Source: Candidatus Vecturithrix granuli
GTDB taxonomy: Bacteria; Moduliflexota; Moduliflexia; Moduliflexales; Moduliflexaceae
NCBI GenBank assembly: GCA_000739535.1
Contig: DF820465.1
Coordinates: 468,506-513,389 of the forward strand
Length of the DNA: 44,884 nucleotides
Reading direction: 5' to 3'
Shown here: positions 34,169-42,350 of the stretch, piece after piece
Position numbering within the stretch: position 1 is the first letter of the stretch
Layout: every line of letters starts with the position of its first letter
Position numbers and translations under genes: made by a program
The notes under the pieces: generated by a model
The model's input: the letters and a program-made list of their open reading frames with translations, nothing else
Database searches by the model: none
Told to the model about the DNA's origin: nothing

Positions 34169-34258
34169 GAGTGCAAAAGTGAGATTTTTACTGCGAAAGC
34201 AGAGCTTTCGCACTCCAGCTTTCGCACTCCAGCTTTCACACTCCAGCTTTCACACTCC
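34168..34258. repeat. GGAGTG palindrome followed by four 14-bp tandem repeats
   Basis: GGAGTGC at 34168 pairs with GCACTCC ending at 34216 around a core TGCGAAAGCAGAGCTTTCGCA. The arm AGCTTTCGCACTCC is then repeated in tandem (34203, 34217, 34231, 34245), with two later copies carrying a G-to-A change. It lies between two convergent stop codons (TAG at 34166, TAA at 34269 on the minus strand). Confidence 0.8.
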
Positions 34259-34268
34259 AGAGGATGAT

Positions 34269-36452
34269 TTACTTGGTATAAACCCACAGTTCACACAGGT
34301 CATCAAAGCCTTTCAGCAGAAATTTACCGGCATAGCTGAATTTGGCGTGTTCAGCAGAAGACAGGCGATCCAGGGCATAGCGCGAAATGACGATCCGATT
34401 AGAAATCGGCAAGGACCGTTTGGGGGTTGCCGAATCGATTTGATCTTTCATTTGCACGCTTTCCATGCGGAAAACCCGGTGTACTTCAACCCCGAGCACG
34501 TCGCCTGCCGGGCCGGATTTCACCTGTCCCCAGTGTAACGCCATCCGCACCTGGATACCAGGATGAATCGGCGTTTTTAAAAAGGAAACAGCCAGGGCAA
34601 ACGCAGCGGGTGCGGTATTAAACACCGCCAGAAATCCATCGCCGGTTGATTTTAAAAAGATCAGATCCAGAGCTGAATCATGATTTTTGACACGTTTATA
34701 GATCGTCCCGATCATATTCGAAAAATAGGTATCGCCAACTTCGCGTAGATATTCCGAGGATTCTTTCATATCAAGGACAAGCAAAGCGACCTCTTTGCGA
34801 GACGCCTGGTGAATAATTGAATAAAAAAACGAATCGCGCTGAACCATGTCAGGCAGTTGCAGGGATTCCTGCCAGTTGTCGCTCAAAAAATCGGGCAGTG
34901 CATCTTTTTCTTTGATGCCAGAGGCTTCTGCCTTTTTAGGTTCGACAGGTTGGGGAGATTCAGGGGGAGATAGAGGTTTGTCCAATAATCCAGACTCCCG
35001 GAGCGCCTGGGTGAATTCATCGAGAAAAACCCGTGCATCAGCATAGCGCAGCCGCGCCAGCGCCTTACGCATTTCTTTTTCATCATAGGGCACTTCCGCT
35101 TCCTGGAGGGCATGATCGATGACCGCCGCGACGGGTTCAGGAATATCAGGGTTACGCCGTCGAATCGGGATGGCAGGATTTTTGACAATCACATTCATGT
35201 AGTCGGAAATTGAAGCAATCCGTTTATTCTGGCGACAGCGTTCGAACAGGGCGTCAAAGCCTTCCCTCACCCATTTTCCGGTGAGTAATTCATAAAATAC
35301 TGCCGCCACAGAAAACACGTCAGTCGCAGGGTTCAGGTAACGATAATGGGTAATTTGTTCACGCGGCCAATACATTGGCGTCCCCAACACATCGCCTGGT
35401 TTGGTAATATTGGTAAACCCTGCCGACTCAAAACTTTTAGAGATGCCAAAATCGGAAATTTTGGCGATCCACTGCGTTCCTGAGCGTTCGACTAAAATAT
35501 TTTGTGGTTTGAGATCACGGTGGACGATCCCGGTAAACACACTCTTTTCTCCTGTGGAGATTTCCATGGTAACTTTGGCATGATGGGCATAGGCTAATCC
35601 GTCAAGCGTTCCTAACATAATAGGAATGGCTTCTTCAAGCGGAATTGCGCCTTTTCTGGTTTGAATGAGCTGGTGCAGGTTCATTCCATCAACAAATTCC
35701 AGGACAAAATAAAAGGTATCAGATGTTCTCCCGTGGTCAAACAATTGCACAATATTTTGATGTTTCAATTGCTGCATGACCTCAATTTCACGCAGGAAGG
35801 CCGTGACGTTCTCCTGATCTGTCGCCATGTGGGGCAGCATGGTTTTAATCGCCACAATCTGACCGGTGGCAAGATTCCTCGCTTTATAGACAATTCCCAT
35901 GCCACCCCGATCGATCAGGTCTTCAATACGATAGCCTTGAATTTCAGGAGCATTGGGGACAACTTTCTGAGCATCCGCCGCTTCTTTCAGCATTTTTTTG
36001 AGAATCCCTGCATGATCAGTCTTTCTTTCAGATTGCTTCACAGGTTGAGAAGGAGGAGTATGAGATAGGGTGAGGTCTCTGGCGGGATGCCGCGAATCAG
36101 AAAGTCCGCTCAACGAAATTTGTAAATGGGTATCTCCTACAATAATTTCATCTCCATCTTTCAAATACACCTCTTTAATATCGTCGGGGGCTTGCATGAT
36201 TTCCGCCCGCACCGGTTTTTTTCCGCCATACCGAATCCCATTGACAATCGTACCGTTTTTGCTGTCAAGATCAGTAATTTTACACTCCGGAGGGGAAATC
36301 TCGAGCAGAAAATGTCGGCGTGAGACATAAGGATCAGAGGGTAAAGACACACGAGCATCAACTGATCGACCAAACAGGAAACGATCTGGCTTGTCAAAGG
36401 TGAAGCGCTGACCTTTTGCAGGTCCCGCTGTAATGGCAATATCTACCCGCAT
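34269..36452 (-). CDS. FHA domain - Ser/Thr kinase - class III nucleotide cyclase
   Basis: 727 residues. FHA domain at about 20-115: GRS (28-30), SRRH (44-47) and NG pairs for phospho-Thr binding. Kinase at about 174-470: Lys203 (AIKTM), catalytic HRDLKPQN with Asp313, DFG at 334-336; an extra loop of about 18 residues (KVTMEISTGEKSVFTG) precedes HRD, and the APE motif is replaced by WPREQ. C-terminal class III cyclase domain from about 553: metal Asp561 and Asp605, Lys601 fitting adenine. The transition-state Asn is His658, while Arg662 is kept. No membrane helix. The ribosome site is weak; an upstream TTG is less likely. Last gene of the island; paralogous to the gene at 42351. Confidence 0.87.
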   Translation of the reverse strand: MRVDIAITAGPAKGQRFTFDKPDRFLFGRSVDARVSLPSDPYVSRRHFLLEISPPECKITDLDSKNGTIVNGIRYGGKKPVRAEIMQAPDDIKEVYLKDGDEIIVGDTHLQISLSGLSDSRHPARDLTLSHTPPSQPVKQSERKTDHAGILKKMLKEAADAQKVVPNAPEIQGYRIEDLIDRGGMGIVYKARNLATGQIVAIKTMLPHMATDQENVTAFLREIEVMQQLKHQNIVQLFDHGRTSDTFYFVLEFVDGMNLHQLIQTRKGAIPLEEAIPIMLGTLDGLAYAHHAKVTMEISTGEKSVFTGIVHRDLKPQNILVERSGTQWIAKISDFGISKSFESAGFTNITKPGDVLGTPMYWPREQITHYRYLNPATDVFSVAAVFYELLTGKWVREGFDALFERCRQNKRIASISDYMNVIVKNPAIPIRRRNPDIPEPVAAVIDHALQEAEVPYDEKEMRKALARLRYADARVFLDEFTQALRESGLLDKPLSPPESPQPVEPKKAEASGIKEKDALPDFLSDNWQESLQLPDMVQRDSFFYSIIHQASRKEVALLVLDMKESSEYLREVGDTYFSNMIGTIYKRVKNHDSALDLIFLKSTGDGFLAVFNTAPAAFALAVSFLKTPIHPGIQVRMALHWGQVKSGPAGDVLGVEVHRVFRMESVQMKDQIDSATPKRSLPISNRIVISRYALDRLSSAEHAKFSYAGKFLLKGFDDLCELWVYTK

Positions 36453-36468
36453 AACGTACAAGTGACTG

Positions 36469-36543
36469 AAGTGACTAAAATTTGTAAGTGACTAAATTTC
36501 AAAAATCCTTCTCATACTTTGTCACTTGAAACTTTAGTCACTT
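36469..36543. repeat. Intercistronic inverted repeat
   Basis: 36469-36492 (AAGTGACTAAAATTTG...) pairs with 36521-36543 (ending TTTAGTCACTT) with few mismatches. It fills the gap between the giant WD40 kinase and the last FHA-kinase, and touches the stop codon of the former. It may stabilise or trim the transcript between the two genes. Confidence 0.65.
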
Positions 36544-39500
36544 TAGCCATTTCTTTTTCTGCTTTTGAACAATGATGTCAGACTGGAAAGAAAATGAGCA
36601 TCGTGCTGTTCATTTTCTCCAACAGCAAGACTTGTGCCGCTCGTATCTAATTCCCAATCGAGTTCACATAAACGCACTGAATGATCTTCGCTGCCTGAGA
36701 GCACAAACCGTCCATCGGGAGTGATTGCGACTGCAGACACTCCTTGTTTGTGCCATTTGAAGGTCCATAAACATTCCCCCCGGGCCAAATCCCAGAGTTT
36801 TACCGTTTTGTCCAGGCTGCCTGAAAGCGCAAAACGCCCGTCAGTGGTTATCGTGATCGAGGTGATTTCATGATCATGCCCTTTGAGCACAAGCAGACAT
36901 TTAGCGGTGGAAATTCTCCATAAACGCAAGGTCTGGTCGCCGCTAGCAGACAGAAGAAATCGCCCGTCAGGCGTCACGAGCACTTCTGTTACCCGCTGTT
37001 TATGTCCTTTCAACACGCGCAAACATTTGCCCGATGTTCGTTCCCAGAATCGAATCGTTCTGTCATCACTGGCGGAAATCACGATGCGTCTGTCAGGCGT
37101 CATGGTCACAGAGGTCACCCCGCGGCGATGGCCTTTAAGAATTTGAAGACATTCAGTAGTGGAAGGGTTCCAAAGCCGAACGGTGCCATCTTTGCTCCCT
37201 GAAAGAATAAAACGTCCATAGTTTGACATTGTGACGGCTGTGACTTCCTGTTCATGCCCTTCATACACCCGGAGGCAGTGAGCTGAAGCTAAATCCCACA
37301 ATCGCAAGGCTGCATCCTCGCTTCCAGAAATCACAAAACGGGCGTCAGGAGTAATTGCGACCGAGGTGACGGCTAACCAGTGTCCGTCAAAGAGGCGCAG
37401 ACATTTGCCCGTTTCAATATCCCACAACCGCAGCGTGGTATCCTGACTGCCCGAGATCGCCAGACGGCCATCGGGCGTTACCGCAACCGAGGTGACCCCT
37501 TTATGATGTTCTTCGCCCGTCCAGAGCAGCCAATCTCCTCTCAACGTGCTCCGTTGTAGCACTTTAGCAATCAACGCATTCAATTTCAAGGCTTCGGGTG
37601 CGCGTTCATAACCAGGAATAGAGCGAGCTTGAGCAAGGTAACGGTAAGCCACCGTTGCTTTCCCGTTTCTCCAGGCCGTTTTGGCCCAGGCCATCCGTTT
37701 CCGAAAGCGATCGGCAGACCATTGCAATTGCTCATGATTTTGCTGGCGGCATAACTGTAATGCGGCTTCATAGTGATAAGCTTCAGGAAGATCCAGGTTC
37801 CACACCCGTATGGTCGCATCACGACTCCCGGAAACGACAAATTGCCCTTCAGAGGAGACCATGAGTGCTGTCACCGCATCATGGTGCCCTTTGAAGGTTC
37901 GCAAGCACTTTGTCGTTGTAAAATCCCATAAGCGCACTGTTCCGTCATCACTCCCTGACACAATAAAATTCCGATCCGGGGTGAACGTTACGGCATTAAT
38001 TCGTTCGCGATGCCCTTCAAATACACGCAGACAACTGCCTGTCGAAAGATACCACAGGCGTAACGTGCTGTCTGCCCCGGCGGAAACCACAAAACGTCCA
38101 TCGGACGTAATGGCAACGGCTCGGATTTCTCCCCGATGCCCTTCATAGATTTTCACGCATTTTCCGGTAGTCAAATTCCATAAACGTACCGTCTGATCAC
38201 GACTTCCGGAAATCATGAATCGTCCGTCCGGAGACATTGCGACGGAAGTCACCCCATCCTGATGATCTTGATAGGTTTGCAGGCAGCGGGCCGTTTCTAG
38301 TTCCCACAAACGCAAGGTATGATCTTCACTCGCTGACACAGCAAGACGGCCATCAGGACTAATGCTCACTGAGGTCACATCCTTTTGATGCCCACTGAAA
38401 ATTCGAAGGCACTTTGTTGTTCCAAGTTCCCAAAGGGCAAGCGTTGCGTCCCGGCTTCCTGACAATGCAAACCGTCCGTCCGGCGTCACCGCGACGGTGG
38501 TGACATCTTTTCCATGTCCCTGATAGGTTTTGAGGCATCTTCCGGTTTTGAAATCCCACATTCTGAGGGTCATATCCTGACCCGCTGACACGACAAATCG
38601 TCCATTTAACGCGAGGGCTAACGACGTGATCGCATCTTTGTGCCCTTGCTCTTCCCAGAATGTCCAGACAAGTTCATGTTTTTCCAAATCCCAAATCCGT
38701 ACGGTGCCATCGCGACTGCCAGAAACCATTAGACGCCCGTCCGGAGTGACGCTTGTTCCCGTCACCCCGGCATGATGGCCTTCAAACATCCATACCGGTT
38801 GGTTTTTCTCCAAATCCCATAAGCAGAGATTGGTATCTTCACTGCCTGAAATCGCGAAGCGGCCATTCGGAGTGAACGCTATGCTTGTGACACTTTCATC
38901 GTGCGCTTTCAAGGTGCGTAACACCTGGCCGCTTTTCATATCCCAGACTCGCATCAGCGCATTTTGATTGCCATCAAGAGCGAATTGTCCATCAGGACTT
39001 ATCGTAAGTGCTGACACGGCCGACCAGTAAAATCCTAACACTTCTAGGGAAGAACCGTAATATTTTCTCTCTGTCAGCTTGCCTGTTGTGAGATCCCAGA
39101 GATATAAATTTTCTTCATCATGTCCTGTCAGGGCATACCGTCCATCTGGCGTAATTGCCAGGGCATTCAACCAGTTTTTAAATTTCTCGGAGGTCCAAAG
39201 GCAATTGCCGGTCATCAGATCCCACAGGCGCAGGGTTTTATCACGGCTACCTGAGACCACATGTCGTCCATTCGGAAGAATGGCGACGACATTGACCCAA
39301 TCAGTATGGCCACGTAAGGTGCGCAGATATTTTCCTGTTTTCAATTCCCAGACACGCAAAGTTTTGTCTCGACTCCCGGAAACCGCGATTTGCCCATCCA
39401 GGGTCACGGAGACCGTCAATACTTTATCTTCATGACCGCGAAGGGATCTGATCCATTCATGTGTCACTAAATCCCACAGGTGTAAGGTTTTATCTTCGCC

Positions 39501-41399
39501 GGCCGACACTGCATACCGTCCGTCTGATGTCACCGTAATCGCTGTCACCTCGCCTTGATGCCCACTTTGAAACGATCGAAAACAGCGTTGCCATTGAAAA
39601 AAAATCTGCCCGCTATGAATCCGGGTGTGGCTCTGGGCGAGAATATAGCGTTCAAGGCATTCAGAATCCCCTGGAATCAATTCCAGGGCTTTTTGATACG
39701 TTTCTTCAGCATCAGTATATTTTTCCTGAGTTAAGCGTGCATCCCCTAATGCTCGCCAAAGTGCCCCATTTTGTGCCAGTTCCGAATCTTCCAGGGCAGT
39801 GAGTAATTCTTCTTCAGCCTCATCAGCGGCTGTTCGTTCCAGATGAAGAAACCCTAGATATAAATTCGATCGTTTACTGACATGCTTGGCTTCTTCGACT
39901 TGTCTGACAACGTCATCATCGGTAATTTGCGCTTTCCGCCACAGGATCAGGTGTTTATTATAGACGGATTCTGGATGATAGGCATCCAGTTTTAAGGCCT
40001 CATTCCAGGATTCAAAAGCCTCTGGCTCTTTATCTAAATCAAGAAGGGACACGGCGCGGTTATTCAGAGCGTCTGACCGAAGATCGGCGGCCTGAGGCAC
40101 CATTCTGCGATAATGTTTTCCAACAATGTCGCGATAAATCTCAGCAAGCTCTTGCCGCAGATCGAGCATTTTTCCTGGTCGTTTTTCGGGATCTTTGGCA
40201 AGACATTTGAGAATCACCTGCGCCAATGGGCGTGGTATATTCTGATTAAATGTCAAAGGATCGGGAACTGGTGATGATAAATGACGCCCAATAATCACAT
40301 GAGCTGGTTCAGAATGACTGCCATCATCATAGGGTCGGCGTCCACAGCACATTTCAAACAGGATCACTCCTAAGCCATAAATATCGGCGCGGCTATCCGC
40401 ATATCTGGCCTGACCCCATTGCTCCGGCGCCCCGTATTCCGGCGTCCCCAATTCTGAGCCGGTCATTGTAATGGCAACGGCCGTATCATTTTTGGCGGTT
40501 TTTGTTTTCGGAGTTGGAATATCTGCCATCCCTTCCCGTTTCACAATCCCAAAATCCGTCACCAATAAATCGCCGGATTCGGTCAGTAACATGTTTCCGG
40601 GTTTGACATCGCGATGCACCTCAACTCCGCGTTCATGGGCATATCCTAACCCATCACAGGCCTGAATGACCAAATCAAGAATTTTATCCCATTGTCCGGG
40701 CGTCACCTTGCCCAGATTGATCCAATCTTTCAAGCTTCCCCCGCCAATATAATCCATGAACACACGGGGAACGCCGCCGAGTTCCCGCACATACCAACAC
40801 TGAACAATATTGGGATGCAAGCCTAAATCAACCCACGTTTGAGCTTCTCGGATAAACCGGGCTTTTGAGGCTTCGTCGGCAACCAGATATTCAAGGGGCA
40901 TTTTGACGGCCATGTCGAGTTTCCATTCCCGATGATAAATGCGATAGACAATGCCCATTCCGCCCTGTCCGATAATTTCTTTGACTTCAAAACGCCCATC
41001 AATGACATCACCGATTTCCCAATTGAGTTTGTCAACCAGTTCCCCGGTGCCTCCACCGATTGAGCGAGACAGCGTCATATCGGCCAAAGGACGCTTCCCT
41101 GAAAACACCCCTGTTCGACCTGTCTGTGTTCCCTCGTTCGTCCTTCCCGCTGTGAACGTCATCCGGCTTTGTTCAACCCCCTCTCTTTGGCGCACAGTGA
41201 ATGTCACTTGAGTTGGCGTGGTTTCTTGCCTTTGACCGGCTGTCAACGTTAGCTCCTGCTGAGACGGTTCACTCGCTCCTTTTGACATCGAGGTCTTCTC
41301 CCCTGCTCTGATTCCGTTCTTGTTTTTGGTCAACGTATGCTCATCAGAAGGTACATTTTCAGGTTCCTTCGCGGCAATGTGCTCATCTTTTTCTGGCAT
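36543..41399 (-). CDS. Ser/Thr kinase with TPRs and 21 WD40 blades
   Basis: 1618 residues. Residues 1-125: disordered, with repeated Thr clusters (LTLTAG, VTFTVRQ, MTFTAG). Kinase about 137-420: IGQGGMGIVY loop, Lys166, HRDVKPGN with Asp264, DFG at 282-284, GTPEYGAPEQ. TPR-like helices about 438-592. WD40 repeats follow from 613: fourteen, then a helical spacer of about 90 residues (near 1210-1300), then seven more. The count is 3 x 7, that is three seven-bladed propellers. It should be a cytoplasmic sensor or scaffold kinase that recruits partners through its propellers. The ATG follows AGAGGA. It is 48 bp behind the PP2C gene and in one direction with it. Confidence 0.92.
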   Translation of the reverse strand: MPEKDEHIAAKEPENVPSDEHTLTKNKNGIRAGEKTSMSKGASEPSQQELTLTAGQRQETTPTQVTFTVRQREGVEQSRMTFTAGRTNEGTQTGRTGVFSGKRPLADMTLSRSIGGGTGELVDKLNWEIGDVIDGRFEVKEIIGQGGMGIVYRIYHREWKLDMAVKMPLEYLVADEASKARFIREAQTWVDLGLHPNIVQCWYVRELGGVPRVFMDYIGGGSLKDWINLGKVTPGQWDKILDLVIQACDGLGYAHERGVEVHRDVKPGNMLLTESGDLLVTDFGIVKREGMADIPTPKTKTAKNDTAVAITMTGSELGTPEYGAPEQWGQARYADSRADIYGLGVILFEMCCGRRPYDDGSHSEPAHVIIGRHLSSPVPDPLTFNQNIPRPLAQVILKCLAKDPEKRPGKMLDLRQELAEIYRDIVGKHYRRMVPQAADLRSDALNNRAVSLLDLDKEPEAFESWNEALKLDAYHPESVYNKHLILWRKAQITDDDVVRQVEEAKHVSKRSNLYLGFLHLERTAADEAEEELLTALEDSELAQNGALWRALGDARLTQEKYTDAEETYQKALELIPGDSECLERYILAQSHTRIHSGQIFFQWQRCFRSFQSGHQGEVTAITVTSDGRYAVSAGEDKTLHLWDLVTHEWIRSLRGHEDKVLTVSVTLDGQIAVSGSRDKTLRVWELKTGKYLRTLRGHTDWVNVVAILPNGRHVVSGSRDKTLRLWDLMTGNCLWTSEKFKNWLNALAITPDGRYALTGHDEENLYLWDLTTGKLTERKYYGSSLEVLGFYWSAVSALTISPDGQFALDGNQNALMRVWDMKSGQVLRTLKAHDESVTSIAFTPNGRFAISGSEDTNLCLWDLEKNQPVWMFEGHHAGVTGTSVTPDGRLMVSGSRDGTVRIWDLEKHELVWTFWEEQGHKDAITSLALALNGRFVVSAGQDMTLRMWDFKTGRCLKTYQGHGKDVTTVAVTPDGRFALSGSRDATLALWELGTTKCLRIFSGHQKDVTSVSISPDGRLAVSASEDHTLRLWELETARCLQTYQDHQDGVTSVAMSPDGRFMISGSRDQTVRLWNLTTGKCVKIYEGHRGEIRAVAITSDGRFVVSAGADSTLRLWYLSTGSCLRVFEGHRERINAVTFTPDRNFIVSGSDDGTVRLWDFTTTKCLRTFKGHHDAVTALMVSSEGQFVVSGSRDATIRVWNLDLPEAYHYEAALQLCRQQNHEQLQWSADRFRKRMAWAKTAWRNGKATVAYRYLAQARSIPGYERAPEALKLNALIAKVLQRSTLRGDWLLWTGEEHHKGVTSVAVTPDGRLAISGSQDTTLRLWDIETGKCLRLFDGHWLAVTSVAITPDARFVISGSEDAALRLWDLASAHCLRVYEGHEQEVTAVTMSNYGRFILSGSKDGTVRLWNPSTTECLQILKGHRRGVTSVTMTPDRRIVISASDDRTIRFWERTSGKCLRVLKGHKQRVTEVLVTPDGRFLLSASGDQTLRLWRISTAKCLLVLKGHDHEITSITITTDGRFALSGSLDKTVKLWDLARGECLWTFKWHKQGVSAVAITPDGRFVLSGSEDHSVRLCELDWELDTSGTSLAVGENEQHDAHFLSSLTSLFKSRKRNG

Positions 41400-41447
41400 G
41401 ATATCCTCTTTTTTTATTTACACTGTTTCCAGGGATAACAAGAAGGT

Positions 41448-42191
41448 TTACAGATTGACAATATCTACCACAATGGCGGTAATGTTGTCCGTTCCATCCT
41501 GTTGTTTGGCTGTTGAAATTAACGCCTTACATATATCCCCAGGAGGAGAAGGCTGAAGAAGCAGGGTCAATAATTGGTGTTCAGATAGTCCTTTTGTCAG
41601 ACCATCTGAACACAGAAGCCAACGATCATCTTTCTGCACCGTATTCTTCCAGATTCCGGGGTGCAATTCTTCTTCTTTGCCAATATATTCTTCCAATGCG
41701 TGGCTCAAGGGATGTACTTTAGCCGTTTCTGGGCTGAGATGACCTGTACGAATCAATGCTGCTGCGATCGTTTGATCTTCAGTAATCTGAAGCAATTGGT
41801 TCTGGCGTAATACATACACCCGACTATCCCCAGCACACGCAATGTAAGCGAATTGATCCTGGAACAACAAGATCGCGACGGTTGAACCAAGTCCCCGAAC
41901 TTCAGGAAGGCTTTGGGATTGTTGATAGAGATCCTGGCTTAATTCACAGAGGGTTTCATGTAATGCTGCAACAATCGTTTCAGGGGTCGGATGTTCGTAT
42001 CGCGCTAACTTTTCCTGCAATATGAGGGGAATCAAGGTAATAACTGCCTTACTAGCAGTTTCACCGGCAGATCGTCCTCCCATCCCATCGGCAACGATGA
42101 ACAGGCCAGCGGCAGCATCACACAGCAGCGCATCTTCGTTATGTGTGCGCTTCGACCCCATATCTGTTAATCCTACAGCCAGAATAGTCAT
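41448..42191 (-). CDS. PP2C-family Ser/Thr protein phosphatase
   Basis: 247 residues, the usual size of bacterial PP2C (Stp/PrpC). All metal and core motifs are visible: KRTHNEDALL, VADGMGGRSAGE, GSTVAILLF, CAGDSRVYVLR, CSDGLTKGL and DGTDNITAIVV. It should remove phosphate from Ser/Thr of the kinases around it, as paired Stp enzymes do. I start at MTILAVG, where GAGGGG is four to five bases upstream; an ATG four codons earlier would overlap that site. A good sigma-70-type promoter lies at 42301-42329. It is followed by the giant WD40 kinase. Confidence 0.93.
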   Translation of the reverse strand: MTILAVGLTDMGSKRTHNEDALLCDAAAGLFIVADGMGGRSAGETASKAVITLIPLILQEKLARYEHPTPETIVAALHETLCELSQDLYQQSQSLPEVRGLGSTVAILLFQDQFAYIACAGDSRVYVLRQNQLLQITEDQTIAAALIRTGHLSPETAKVHPLSHALEEYIGKEEELHPGIWKNTVQKDDRWLLCSDGLTKGLSEHQLLTLLLQPSPPGDICKALISTAKQQDGTDNITAIVVDIVNL

Positions 42192-42300
42192 ATTTCCCCT
42201 CATTCATGTTTCAAAAATACGAAAGGTTCCAAAAAGATGTTCTCGATTGTTTTGACTCGATGTTCAAGGTTTTGAGTTGTACAGATCAATTTATAATTAC

Positions 42301-42329
42301 TTCATAGTAATCGTAGAAAAAATTGTCAA
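42301..42329 (-). promoter_or_regulatory. Sigma-70-type promoter upstream of the PP2C gene
   Basis: On the minus strand: TTGACA (42329-42324, perfect -35), a 17-bp spacer and TATGAA (42306-42301, 4 of 6 at -10). The start point would be near 42294, leaving a leader of about 100 nt to the phosphatase ATG. It would drive the PP2C gene and probably the WD40 kinase and the last FHA-kinase. This is a pattern match, not a proven promoter. Confidence 0.5.
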
Positions 42330-42350
42330 CAAATAACCATCTCATTCAAA

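Noticed and set aside
34203-34258. Short tandem repeats as a CRISPR array
   Set aside because: Units are 14 bp, directly adjacent without spacers, and derive from a palindrome arm; no cas genes nearby.
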